In this document: piece by piece, positions 17,912 to 26,667 of the stretch
Position numbering within the stretch: the first letter of the stretch is position 1
How the letters are laid out: every line of letters begins with the position of its first letter
Origin: Lachnospiraceae bacterium
GTDB taxonomy: Bacteria > Bacillota > Clostridia > Lachnospirales > Lachnospiraceae
DNA: 64,000 bases
Direction of reading: 5' to 3'
Assembly (NCBI GenBank): GCA_910575075.1
Contig: CAJTCY010000019.1
Location: 47,947 to 111,946, forward strand
Notes under the pieces: model-generated
What the model was told of the DNA's origin: nothing
Databases searched by the model: none
What the model saw: the letters and a program-made list of their open reading frames with translations, nothing else
Translations under genes and position numbers: made by a program

Positions 17912-20164
17912 ATGACTCATACTGCAAAAAACACTTTACAAAAGTTTACAGAAAAATACAAGTCTTTTCGTGAAAAAAGAAAGGAAAAGAAAAATACCAG
18001 AGTGCACAGGCATCTGCTGAAACCAGAACAGCGTGAGAAGCTTACCGGAATATTGAACAAGTATTCTCTGATCTTTCACTACATACTTGCATGTTCCATC
18101 TGCTTTTTCATCGAAGTAATTTCCAGACATTCCTTCTCAGATGCGTTTGTTTTTGTATTTAACCGGGGACCCGTCTTTTTATACAATTCCCTGATCGTAT
18201 TCACCTCTCTTCATCTGGTATATTTTTTCCGCAGAAGGGCTCTGATGCGAACCATTATCAGTGTTGTATGGCTGTTCCTGGGAACCATTAACGGCTGTAT
18301 CCTGTTAAAGCGGGTTACCCCCTTTACCTATACAGATGTGAAACTTATCAATGATCTGTTTACCATGAAAAGCAACTATTTCAGCAACGGAGAGGCTGTC
18401 GCTGTCATCTGTCTTGTGGTATGCATACTTGCCGGTATCATTGTTCTCTGGAAAAAAGGACCCAAATATCAGGGAAAACAAAACAGGCTGGCAAGCACTC
18501 TTGCTATTGGATTATTTGCTTTTTTAATTCCTATGGTGACAAACGCCGCTGTCAGCAATAACATTCTTGCTGATTATTTTGAAAATATCGCTCAGGGATA
18601 TAAAGATTACGGATTTGTATACAGCTTCTCGGCCAGCGTAGTGGATCAGGGCATGACCGCTCCCCGGGACTATTCCCAGGAAAGTGTAGATGCTGCACTC
18701 TCCAAAATAGCTGCCAAAGATACCAGTACAGAAGAACTTCCTAATGTAATCTGTGTCCTGCTGGAATCTTTTATCGACCCGAAGGAAGTTAATTTCTTAA
18801 ATTTTTCTGAAAATCCGGTGCCGAATTTTGACCACCTGTACCAGAATTTCTCTTCCGGCTATCTCACTGTTCCAGTTGTGGGCGCTGGTACTGCCAATTC
18901 CGAATTTGAAATTCTCACTGGCATGGGCATGCAGTTTTTCGGGCTTGGGGAATATCCTTACAAGACGATTCTGAAATCTAATTCCTGTGAGAGTATCGCC
19001 TCTGCTCTTGGAAACAATCTTGGTTATGGCACCCATGTAGTCCATAACAATGGAGGTAACTTCTATAGCCGCAGAAATGCTTTCACTCAGATGGGATTTG
19101 ACAGCTTCACCAGCAAAGAGATGATGAACATTCAGGAATATACGCCTCTTGGCACCTGGCCCACAGACGATATTTTGATAAGTGAAGTGGAAAAGTCATT
19201 GAATTCCACAACGCAGCAGGATTTTGTCTATGCTATCACGGTTCAGGGACATGGCGCATATCCTACCGAAAAAGTCATTGCAAATCCTGAAATCACCGTA
19301 ACCGGCGCCCCTGATGAGGGAAAGAATAATGAATGGGAATATTATGTAAATGAAATTCATGAGGTTGATAAGTTTATCGGAAACCTGATTGATATGCTTT
19401 CCAAGCGCGATGAAAAAACTATGGTGGTATTCTTTGGCGACCATCTGCCGACCATGGGACTTACCAATGAGGATATGAAGAGTCAGGATATCTTTAAGAC
19501 AAAATATGTGACCTGGAATAATTTCGGTGCTGAAAAAGTAAATCAGGATTTGACATCTTATCAATTACTTGCAAGTATCACTGATCAGGCTGACATACAT
19601 GAAGGAACCATGTTCTCTTTCCATCAGAACAGCCGCTATGCAATGACAGAAGATTTGTCCAGAGACATGGAATTGCTGCAGTATGATATTTTATATGGAA
19701 AACGCTTTGCATATCATGGGGAAAATCCTTACCCTGCTTCTGAGATGCAGATGGGCGTACAAAATATCACTGCCGATAATTTGGAAGAGAAATCAGACGG
19801 TCTCCATATCTATGGTACTAACTTTACAAAATGGAGCAAGGTTTTTGTAAACGGAGTTAAAGTCTCCACGGCCTTTCTCAGTGACACAGAGCTTCTCATC
19901 TCTCTGAAAGATCTATCAGAAGGTTTCAACACTCTTGTAGTCAACCAGATGGGTTCCTCTGATACTGTTTTCCGCAGTTCGAATGAGATTGCTTACCTGA
20001 AACCTCAGAGTAGTGCAGCCTCTGATGAAAATGCTGCTCCGGTCAGCGATACTGTGGAAGATACCCCCAGCAGCATTGACCGGGCTGTCAATAGCAATCA
20101 GGAAGAAGAACAGGCAGACACACCAGAAAGTGATGATTCAGCTCAAGCTCCGTCCGTTCTATAA
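17912..20164 (+). CDS. LTA synthase family sulfatase-like transferase
   Basis: 750 residues. About five N-terminal membrane segments (to about residue 220) precede an extracellular sulfatase-fold domain: LLESFIDP metal site, nucleophile Thr in GAGTANSEFE (about residue 327), and FFGDHLPTMG. Such enzymes polymerise glycerol-phosphate from phosphatidylglycerol or transfer phosphoglycerol or phosphoethanolamine. After the catalytic part comes an IPT/TIG-like beta domain (about 600-690) and a Ser/Asp/Glu-rich tail, both unusual for LtaS. Start set at the ATG after GGAGGAAACT. Monocistronic, with its own promoter and terminator. Confidence 0.9.
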   Translation: MTHTAKNTLQKFTEKYKSFREKRKEKKNTRVHRHLLKPEQREKLTGILNKYSLIFHYILACSICFFIEVISRHSFSDAFVFVFNRGPVFLYNSLIVFTSLHLVYFFRRRALMRTIISVVWLFLGTINGCILLKRVTPFTYTDVKLINDLFTMKSNYFSNGEAVAVICLVVCILAGIIVLWKKGPKYQGKQNRLASTLAIGLFAFLIPMVTNAAVSNNILADYFENIAQGYKDYGFVYSFSASVVDQGMTAPRDYSQESVDAALSKIAAKDTSTEELPNVICVLLESFIDPKEVNFLNFSENPVPNFDHLYQNFSSGYLTVPVVGAGTANSEFEILTGMGMQFFGLGEYPYKTILKSNSCESIASALGNNLGYGTHVVHNNGGNFYSRRNAFTQMGFDSFTSKEMMNIQEYTPLGTWPTDDILISEVEKSLNSTTQQDFVYAITVQGHGAYPTEKVIANPEITVTGAPDEGKNNEWEYYVNEIHEVDKFIGNLIDMLSKRDEKTMVVFFGDHLPTMGLTNEDMKSQDIFKTKYVTWNNFGAEKVNQDLTSYQLLASITDQADIHEGTMFSFHQNSRYAMTEDLSRDMELLQYDILYGKRFAYHGENPYPASEMQMGVQNITADNLEEKSDGLHIYGTNFTKWSKVFVNGVKVSTAFLSDTELLISLKDLSEGFNTLVVNQMGSSDTVFRSSNEIAYLKPQSSAASDENAAPVSDTVEDTPSSIDRAVNSNQEEEQADTPESDDSAQAPSVL

Positions 20165-20212
20165 TCGCAGACCGGGAGTGACAAGGACTTTCTCTTTTAT
20201 GGGGATAATTTA

Positions 20213-20248
20213 GGGAGGCATGTGACTGGAACGAGTCACATGCCTCCC
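20213..20248 (+). terminator. strong hairpin after the LTA-synthase-like gene
   Basis: GGGAGGCATGTGACT and AGTCACATGCCTCCC form a perfect 15-bp stem with a 6-base loop. The following T-run is weak (TGTTTAGATCTT). Confidence 0.65.
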
Positions 20249-20332
20249 TGTTTAGATCTTCCTATTCCCCGACAGCCCCTTTTTATACATCTGTATTTTT
20301 AATACATTTGCAACGGCATCGATTCAAAACTT

Positions 20333-21235
20333 CTACAACTGGGAATCCACCACAATTCCCTTAATTTCTTCTCCCAGCAGCTTTTGCTCCTCCAAAATCT
20401 TCTGCGTATTTCTCTCTATCTCCTGCTGTTGGCGAAGTATCTCTTCCGAGCCAGTATGATCCTGTAATAAGTTTGCTTTCTGGGATGCATTCTTTTTTGT
20501 TTCTTTTAACTTATCTTCCACTTCCTGGGCCTGTTTCTCACGCTCCGCACGAGCAGCTTCCCTCTCAGCTTCTTCCTTTAAGTTTTCTTCCTTTTTATCT
20601 TTTGCTTCTTCTACGACTTCTTCCAAATCCTCATCTATCTTGTCAACAGCTTCATCTTTGAGCATGCCTATAATCTCATCACTGGAAGCCTTTAAAGATT
20701 TTTCTGCATTCTTCGTGGCATCTATCATAGAGTGGTGTTTCAGTTCTTCCTGTTTGATCGCTTTAATTCCCGCCGTTGCCGCTCCGATAACTAAATGGGC
20801 TTCATCGTATTGCTTCTTCCATTCCCCTTCCTGTTCACCTAGCATTTTCAATTGCGCTTTATAGTCCTCATTATCCTCGTCCCCCTGATACATCTCCTTG
20901 AACTCTTCTTTTTCCTTACGAATTGCCACTAGTTCCCGGGACGCTTCCTCGGCAGAGCTTTTGCTCTGCTTTATATCATTGCGGCATTCTCCTTTGATAT
21001 CATCCACCATACTGTCAGAGGCAAACTGCTTTTTAATGAAATCCATTGCCTCTTCCTTCGCTTTTTTCTTTTTCTCTTCAATAGGATCCTGGCACAGATT
21101 TAATTCAGAAGCCTTCAGGCTTCCGTTCTTTATCTGTCCCTGTTTCTCCTGCTTCACACTGCCATCATTCTGAACCTGTTCTCTATTATTCTGGTTTACA
21201 ACAGTGTCTGCATTCGGCATATTACTAATCTTCAT
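20333..21235 (-). CDS. uncharacterised coiled-coil protein
   Basis: 300 residues, extremely rich in Lys, Glu, Gln and Ala. It has long predicted coiled coils (about 45-150 and 190-295), no membrane segment and no signal peptide. The N-terminal 35 residues are Asn/Gln-rich and probably disordered. I recognise no catalytic motif. Start set at the second in-frame ATG, 7 bases after GGAG; the first ATG is only one base from it. It stands alone. A charged orphan of similar size lies at 8038, but the two share no obvious sequence. Confidence 0.75.
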   Translation of the reverse strand: MKISNMPNADTVVNQNNREQVQNDGSVKQEKQGQIKNGSLKASELNLCQDPIEEKKKKAKEEAMDFIKKQFASDSMVDDIKGECRNDIKQSKSSAEEASRELVAIRKEKEEFKEMYQGDEDNEDYKAQLKMLGEQEGEWKKQYDEAHLVIGAATAGIKAIKQEELKHHSMIDATKNAEKSLKASSDEIIGMLKDEAVDKIDEDLEEVVEEAKDKKEENLKEEAEREAARAEREKQAQEVEDKLKETKKNASQKANLLQDHTGSEEILRQQQEIERNTQKILEEQKLLGEEIKGIVVDSQL

Positions 21236-21413
21236 AATCATGCTCCTTTCTTCTGTCTTTTGAATATTTATCTGTTATTTTTATCGGATTTTTAAAACCT
21301 TCCCTTTAGAATATGGCGTAAAAAGACGATTTTCTGTTGTAAACCTTCTGGACAACTGCAAACTCCATTGCCGCCTTCCTCAAGCAGCTTCTTTTAGCGC
21401 CTGAACTTTGAAC

Positions 21414-21851
21414 TCAGATAACATAATCTGCTGCATCATGCATCTCCTGCTCCCATGCTACCATATCCGCAAGCGTCACATGGTCTACCACGCTGTTTAT
21501 CGCCTCAAAAAGCATTTTCCAGAGCCGAAGGGTAACACAGTCTTCCCGCCGGGAACAGACATTGCTTTCTCCTTCCAGACACGCGACAGGTGCAAGGCTT
21601 CCTTCAATCTGTCTTAAAATCATTCCCACGGTATACTCTTCCGGTTTTTTGGCAAGCAGATAACCGCCTCCAGGCCCGCGTACACTTTTGACGTAACCGC
21701 ATTTTTGTAAGACAGAGATAATCTGTTCCAGATATTTTACAGATATATCCTGTCTCTTTGCCACATCCCGCAAACGTACTACCTGATCCCGTTCCAAAGC
21801 AAGATCCAGCATCAGCCGCAGCGCATAGCGCCCTTTTGTTGAAATTTTCAT
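21414..21851 (-). CDS. Rrf2/IscR-type transcription regulator
   Basis: 145 residues. Winged helix with STKGRYALRLMLDLAL at the start and VRGPGGGYLLAK in the wing. Three cysteines (Cys-x7-Cys-x5-Cys in the segment ACLEGESNVCSRREDC) match the Fe-S ligand position of IscR/NsrR-type members. It may sense iron-sulfur status. No isc or suf genes are in the window, so the regulon lies elsewhere. The annotated GTG 9 bases upstream is rejected in favour of the ATG 8 bases after GGGGG. Confidence 0.88.
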   Translation of the reverse strand: MKISTKGRYALRLMLDLALERDQVVRLRDVAKRQDISVKYLEQIISVLQKCGYVKSVRGPGGGYLLAKKPEEYTVGMILRQIEGSLAPVACLEGESNVCSRREDCVTLRLWKMLFEAINSVVDHVTLADMVAWEQEMHDAADYVI

Positions 21852-21866
21852 ACAGTGCACCCCCTG

Positions 21867-22517
21867 TTACAATTTTGTAAAGGAAGCTGTAAATTCTGCC
21901 AGCAAATTATCTAAACTGTCAAAAAACTGTGCGAAATGAAGGCCATCCACCAACGCATGATGACACAGAAGCGTCAAAGGAACAAACATTCTTTGATTCT
22001 GCCTAAAATACTTTCCCCATGTAATTCTTGGATTACTGTCTGCAGGCGCCGGAACCGGCTGCACAAGTGAAGTATAACTGAGCCACGGAATCGAAGACAC
22101 AAAAAAGAGCTGCAAAATCTGTTCGCCATCGTCAATGGAGCCCTCCTCTAAGACCTTTTTTTGCTCTGCCTGTGCACATGCCAGAAACTCCAGATAAGGC
22201 ATGTCTGCGTCCACTTGACAATAACAATAGGTCTCATCTGGAAGCGCGACCGTATAAGAGCTGAGACATTTCTCAAATTCAATGATCTGGCCGTCTGCTG
22301 ATATTCTCTGCCGAAATTCTTTAACACTGTTGGCAGCATTGGTGACAGCATACAGAAAACTCAGAAAAAAAGGCAGATTTTTTTCCTTAACTATCGCAAG
22401 CCATTCTGTGATATCCACGTTCACCGTAATTCCCACATATGGATAAGCCATATCTGAAAAATATGAAAAATGCTCCCGCCGTTTATATTGCTTCATATCA
22501 ATCACTTTATAATTCAT
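21867..22517 (-). CDS. chloramphenicol acetyltransferase-like protein (CAT fold)
   Basis: 216 residues, the length of type A CAT trimers. The catalytic signature CHHALVDGLH (HHxxxDG) is at about residue 188, and the N-terminal R-x-x-H-F-x-Y-F start (RREHFSYFSDM) is typical. It could acetylate chloramphenicol, but many chromosomal CAT-like proteins in Clostridia have no known substrate. It lies 6 bp after the PucR-type gene and 15 bp before the Rrf2 gene, so the three may be one transcript. Confidence 0.85.
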   Translation of the reverse strand: MNYKVIDMKQYKRREHFSYFSDMAYPYVGITVNVDITEWLAIVKEKNLPFFLSFLYAVTNAANSVKEFRQRISADGQIIEFEKCLSSYTVALPDETYCYCQVDADMPYLEFLACAQAEQKKVLEEGSIDDGEQILQLFFVSSIPWLSYTSLVQPVPAPADSNPRITWGKYFRQNQRMFVPLTLLCHHALVDGLHFAQFFDSLDNLLAEFTASFTKL

Positions 22518-22523
22518 ACTTTT

Positions 22524-23609
22524 TCACCTTTCGTTTTTTCCATGATAATTCATTTGGGCAATCACCATCAGCGCAATCCGAAACAGCATGGCGTCTTCAA
22601 ATGTACGGATATCAAGTCCTAATGTTTTTTCAATCCGCTCCAGACGGTAAACCAGAGTATTCCGGTGCACATAAAGCTGTCTGGCCGTTTCTGATATATT
22701 CAGATTATTTTCAAAAAATTTATTAATGGTTATGGTAGTTTCCTCATCAAAAATATCTGGAACTTTTTCCCCAAAAACCTCTCTCAGAAACATCTCACAC
22801 AAGCTGGAAGGGATCTGGTAAATCAGACGTCCGATTCCCAGTTTACTATAAGAAACCGTCTCATTTTCCACATAAAAAATCCGCCCAACCTCCAACGCCA
22901 TTCTTGCCTCCTGATAAGAACGGGCAATATCTGGAAGCAGTTCTACACGATTCCCATAACCTGCCCTAACTTTCACCATCGCCTCTGTCTGGAGGTTGTC
23001 CACCAGTGTTTTTGCCAACTTGGCCAGTTCCTCTTCTGAATCAATATCTCGTACATCCTTTACCAGAATAACAGATTTCTCGTCCACCTCTGTCACAAAA
23101 TCCCTCGCAGATGCAGCAAAAAGATTTCGCACCGTCTCAACAACCGCCCCATCTTTTTTGCCTGACACCTCAATGACAAAAACTACCCTGGGAGCCGCTT
23201 CAATATGTAACTTCTTGGCTTTGTTATAAATATCCACCACCAGCATATTGCCCAGCACTACATTCTGTATAAAACTGTTACGGTCAAACTGTTCCTGATA
23301 AGCACTTACCATATTCCGAATCTGACACACTGCAAGACGTCCGATCATATAAGCCTCATCACTGGCAGTATGCGCCAAAAGAATATATTCCAGCTCATGC
23401 TCTATCAATACCTTAAAGAAATGGCATCCTGAGAGCATCTGGCTTTCTGCCATAGAATCTGCAAATAATCGAATTGCCTCTTCCATATCATTCTCTGATT
23501 CATAAGTAGCCGCCAAAAGCTTTCCTTTATCGCTATACAACGCTAAATCCACCCTGGAAATCTCTTTGATTTCTTCCAGCATAACCTGCAGTTTATGATT
23601 TGATAACAT
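22524..23609 (-). CDS. PucR/CdaR-type helix-turn-helix regulator
   Basis: 361 residues. A variable sensory N-terminus (about 1-130) and a GGDEF-like middle region are followed by the C-terminal PucR HTH: LNISETARQLYVHRNTLVYRLERIEK. CdaR relatives respond to sugar acids. The sugar ABC ATPase gene lies upstream across a repeat-filled 600-bp gap, so a link to sugar uptake is only a guess. Start placed at the ATG after GGGGGATAGTT. Confidence 0.85.
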   Translation of the reverse strand: MLSNHKLQVMLEEIKEISRVDLALYSDKGKLLAATYESENDMEEAIRLFADSMAESQMLSGCHFFKVLIEHELEYILLAHTASDEAYMIGRLAVCQIRNMVSAYQEQFDRNSFIQNVVLGNMLVVDIYNKAKKLHIEAAPRVVFVIEVSGKKDGAVVETVRNLFAASARDFVTEVDEKSVILVKDVRDIDSEEELAKLAKTLVDNLQTEAMVKVRAGYGNRVELLPDIARSYQEARMALEVGRIFYVENETVSYSKLGIGRLIYQIPSSLCEMFLREVFGEKVPDIFDEETTITINKFFENNLNISETARQLYVHRNTLVYRLERIEKTLGLDIRTFEDAMLFRIALMVIAQMNYHGKNER

Positions 23610-23734
23610 AACTATCCCCCATTTCCTGAAAACCATTTTATATTCTTATAGTCAGAGGATAAAACTTTGACCCCCTAACTTTTTTCATCGGTAAACTTTG
23701 TTAGAACAAATTCTTCTCGTACGCGTGCGGATCT

Positions 23735-23776
23735 GTCCTAAGGGGTACCGTGCTTGCACGGGGGATTCCTTAGGAC
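23735..23776. repeat. nested GC-rich hairpin
   Basis: Outer arms GTCCTAAGG (23735-23743) and CCTTAGGAC (23768-23776), with an inner hairpin CCGTGC-TT-GCACGG. It is followed by GTTCCGTTTTTT, so it could act as a plus-strand terminator, although no plus-strand gene precedes it. It lies next to short palindrome copy 2. Confidence 0.5.
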
Positions 23777-23800
23777 GGTTAGGTTCCGTTTTTTATTATA

Positions 23801-23845
23801 TTAGGAAGAGACTTTCACGCTTTAGCGTAAAATGGGTTTTCCTAT
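23801..23845. repeat. short palindromic repeat, copy 2
   Basis: TTAGGAAGAG-ACTTTCACGC-TTTAGCGT... ending TTTTCCTATA. Same core (CTTTCACGCTTTAGCGT) as copies at 8906, 62045 and 62337; its right edge abuts the 313-bp element. Confidence 0.65.
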
Positions 23846-24168
23846 AAGGATTCAGGTGTCAAAAGGTGGTATTATAAATGCTTATTGGCAATTTGCACAA
23901 ATAAATACAAACGTTGTGAAAACTGTCCCAGACAGAAGAATTTCTAAGTGTTCCAGCAAAAAATATTGAAATTTTACGCAACCAGCTTATATTCGCCATC
24001 CCTGGCTCAGATAAGCCTTTTCCAAACATCCTGTTTGGAAATTACTGGTTCTAAATCGAACACTAAGAAATTCTAACTGTCAGGACAATCCACAACTTTT
24101 TCTACCTATTTGTGCAAATTGCCAGCTTCATTTTATTTCGCTAACTTTTGACACCTGAATCCTATAAG
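23842..24168. mobile_element. 313-bp near-palindromic element with 7-bp direct repeats
   Basis: CTATAAG at 23842-23848 and 24162-24168 flanks a segment beginning GATTCAGGTGTCAAAAG and ending CTTTTGACACCTGAATC. Inside, further arms pair: TTGGCAATTTGCACAAATA with TATTTGTGCAAATTGCCAG, and GACAGAAGAATTTCTAAGTG with CACTAAGAAATTCTAACTGTC. The element therefore folds on itself along most of its length. No open frame. It split the short palindrome from the ugpC terminator. Confidence 0.75.
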
Positions 24169-24169
24169 T

Positions 24170-24206
24170 AAAAAACGGAAGCAACACATTTCTGCGCTAC
24201 TTCCGT
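24170..24206 (-). terminator. terminator of the UgpC-type ATPase gene
   Basis: Minus strand ACGGAAG ... CTTCCGT stem followed by TTTTTTACTT, about 30 bases after the stop. Confidence 0.65.
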
Positions 24207-24236
24207 CTCTTTGTGCTCTACTAATATCTTACAGAA

Positions 24237-25349
24237 TTAGTGGGTAATTGTCAATTCTGTTTCTTTGTCAAATACATGAATCTTATCAATATCCATAGCA
24301 AGTTTGATAGAATCTCCAAGACGTGCAGGAGTTCTGGAATCTACTTTTGCAGTCATGCTTGCCCCATTCACTGTATAATACAACAGTACTTCTGAACCAA
24401 GTAATTCATATCCGGTAACCTTTGTATTGAATGTGCTGTCCTTATGTGTCTCAAGTGCCAGCTTGGAATCGTCGATATCCTCTGGACGGATACCTAATAC
24501 TACCGTCTTGCCGTTATATTTGCCGCTGATGAGCTTCTTTCCCTTTGCAGGGGGCAGTAAAATAGAATTCTCGCCAAATCTCAGAGATACTTTATCCCCA
24601 TCCACTTCACATACCGCGTCAATGAAGTTCATCTGAGGAGAACCGATAAATCCGGCTACGAACAGATTATCTGGTTCATTATACAATTTCTGAGGAGAAT
24701 CAACCTGCTGAATAATTCCATCCTTTAAAACAACGATTCTGGTTCCCAGCGTCATAGCCTCTGTCTGGTCATGCGTTACATAGATAATGGTCGCACCCAG
24801 CCTCTGATGAAGGGAAGCAATCTCTGCACGCATCTGCACACGAAGCTTTGCATCCAGATTGGATAACGGCTCATCCATAAGGAATACCTTCGGTTCACGC
24901 ACGATTGCACGTCCCATGGCAACACGTTGTCTCTGTCCACCTGATAATGCTTTCGGCTTACGGTCTAATAATTTATCCAGATCCAAAATCTTGGCAGCCT
25001 CTTCCACTTTTTTCTTAATCTCTGCCTTAGGAACTTTTCTCAGCTTTAACCCAAAAGCCATATTATCAAATACCGTCATGTGAGGATACAGCGCATAATT
25101 CTGGAATACCATCGCAATATCTCTGTCCTTTGGCTCCACATCATTTACAACCTTCCCGTCAATGGAAAGCTGCCCGGAAGAAATCTCTTCCAAACCTGCT
25201 ACCATTCGAAGTGTTGTAGACTTTCCACATCCTGACGGTCCTACGAAAATAATAAATTCTTTGTCTTCAATTTCAAGGTTAAAATCTTTAACAGCTTCAA
25301 ATCCATTCGGATATCTTTTACAAATATTTTTTAATGATAAACTTGCCAC
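24237..25349 (-). CDS. sugar ABC transporter ATPase, UgpC/MsmX/MalK type
   Basis: 370 residues. Walker A is GPSGCGKSTTL, the signature LSGGQRQRVAMGRA, Walker B VFLMDEPLSNLDAKLR, and the H-loop YVTHDQTEAM. A C-terminal OB/TOBE regulatory domain (about 240-370) follows. Such stand-alone ATPases energise many carbohydrate importers in Firmicutes whose loci lack an ATPase, and no permease gene is near here. It uses a GTG start 8 bases after AGGAGGT. A TATAAT -10 lies at 25397-25402 on the minus strand. Confidence 0.92.
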   Translation of the reverse strand: MASLSLKNICKRYPNGFEAVKDFNLEIEDKEFIIFVGPSGCGKSTTLRMVAGLEEISSGQLSIDGKVVNDVEPKDRDIAMVFQNYALYPHMTVFDNMAFGLKLRKVPKAEIKKKVEEAAKILDLDKLLDRKPKALSGGQRQRVAMGRAIVREPKVFLMDEPLSNLDAKLRVQMRAEIASLHQRLGATIIYVTHDQTEAMTLGTRIVVLKDGIIQQVDSPQKLYNEPDNLFVAGFIGSPQMNFIDAVCEVDGDKVSLRFGENSILLPPAKGKKLISGKYNGKTVVLGIRPEDIDDSKLALETHKDSTFNTKVTGYELLGSEVLLYYTVNGASMTAKVDSRTPARLGDSIKLAMDIDKIHVFDKETELTITH

Positions 25350-25441
25350 GTTCCATTACCTCCTGTACATTCTTCTGCTTTCATTTTCTTTCTGAAATTA
25401 TAGTACCAGAATTCCTTAAAAATTACCATTGCCAACTATAC

Positions 25442-25488
25442 AAAAAGAAACCGTCTTTCTTGTCAATTCCAACAAGAAAGGCGGTTCC
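25442..25488 (-). terminator. terminator of the S1-slt-dut-PRTase operon
   Basis: Minus strand GGAACCGCCTTTCTTGT ... ACAAGAAAGACGGTTTC forms a 16-17-bp stem followed by TTTTTGT. Confidence 0.8.
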
Positions 25489-25547
25489 TACCTGACCACT
25501 TCGTCATTTTAACGAATTTCTTATCATTTTTTATACACATTGACGAA

Positions 25548-26192
25548 TTACAATTTCGAATATCCGAATCCATTCACCATTGCCTCCAGTCTCTGCCCAT
25601 TCTTGCAGTAGGGGCATTCTGCTGGCTTATATGCAGCATATCCTGGAATATCATCTTCTTCAAAAGCACTTTCAATTGGAATGCCGTCCACCTGTTTGAT
25701 CGTACTGAACACAGACACCACGCCGGCTACGCTTCCTCCATAATACTGCAGAGATTCCAGGCTGCGGCGAATTGTAACCCCTGTTGTGGTTGTCGCCAAA
25801 AGCAGCAATACATGTTTTCCCGCAATCGTCGGTTTCAGATTATCCCGGAACATAACTTGGTTGTTGGCATTAATTTCAGGAGACACCACATAGACAGTCT
25901 TATGCTGGTTAATTGTAGACATGATATGCCTTTTTTCCAGTTCTTCTGACAGAAAAGCTCCAATAATCTCCGTTCCGTCCATACACACAATCGTGTCCAC
26001 AGTCATATGGCTGGTAAATTTTCCCGCAAGAACCTTCGCCACCTCTTTTGCTTCGTTAATTCGTGTTTTCAAACTGGTAATATCAATATAATAATTGATA
26101 TGTGAATGACTGGTAGCAAAATGTCCCGGAAGAGCATGGATTGCTGCCGCATTGCTGTCCTTGGAATAAAATTTCATTTGACGTTTTTCCAT
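25548..26192 (-). CDS. orphan phosphoribosyltransferase-like protein
   Basis: 214 residues, PRTase type I fold resembling orotate phosphoribosyltransferases. The PRPP loop is readable as LLLLATTTTGVTI: the threonine-rich loop is kept, but the two acidic residues normally before it are replaced by Ala-Thr. A C-terminal CPYC pair could bind metal. Catalysis may be altered or it may act as a binding protein. It follows the dUTPase gene; start set at the ATG after GGAGG, just past the dut stop. Confidence 0.7.
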   Translation of the reverse strand: MEKRQMKFYSKDSNAAAIHALPGHFATSHSHINYYIDITSLKTRINEAKEVAKVLAGKFTSHMTVDTIVCMDGTEIIGAFLSEELEKRHIMSTINQHKTVYVVSPEINANNQVMFRDNLKPTIAGKHVLLLLATTTTGVTIRRSLESLQYYGGSVAGVVSVFSTIKQVDGIPIESAFEEDDIPGYAAYKPAECPYCKNGQRLEAMVNGFGYSKL

Positions 26193-26217
26193 AATACTAT
26201 TATCCTCCATTCTGTGG

Positions 26218-26652
26218 CTATTTGACTCCGGTAGTTCCAAAACCTCCCCGGTTTTTATTCTCCAGAGAAGTTGTTTCTGCAAAGACAACCTGAGGTTGAT
26301 TTTCCATAATACGAAATTGACAGATTCTGTCGTTTTTCTGTATTACTGCGTCTCTAGTGGCATACACCGGCATTTTCCACATATCCTCATCTCCGCAATA
26401 GCTTCCATCTATAACTCCACAGCTATTCACCTGCAGAATTCCATAATTCTTAAATGTTGAACTTCGTGGCACCACATGCGCTTCGTAACCTTTGGGCAGC
26501 TCCATTGCCACACCCAGAGGAATCAGCTTAAAATCTCCCGCCTTCAATTCCACCGTCTCACTGGCACGCAGGTCAATCCAGTCTGACTTACCCGCAACAT
26601 AAGTTAATTTATCTATATCCTGGGTAAAATACTTAATTTTAATTATCTCCAT
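26218..26652 (-). CDS. dut: dUTP diphosphatase
   Basis: 144 residues, trimeric dUTPase family with all five motifs: DWIDLRA, PRSSTFKNYGI, GVIDGSYCGD, KNDRICQFRI and the C-terminal RGGFGTTG arm. It removes dUTP and supplies dUMP for thymidylate. Motif 4 has KND in place of the usual G, so dCTP/dUTP specificity deserves a check. It is 15 bp downstream of the transglycosylase gene and 25 bp before the PRTase start. Confidence 0.93.
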   Translation of the reverse strand: MEIIKIKYFTQDIDKLTYVAGKSDWIDLRASETVELKAGDFKLIPLGVAMELPKGYEAHVVPRSSTFKNYGILQVNSCGVIDGSYCGDEDMWKMPVYATRDAVIQKNDRICQFRIMENQPQVVFAETTSLENKNRGGFGTTGVK

Positions 26653-26667
26653 TGCTGTCTCCGTTAT

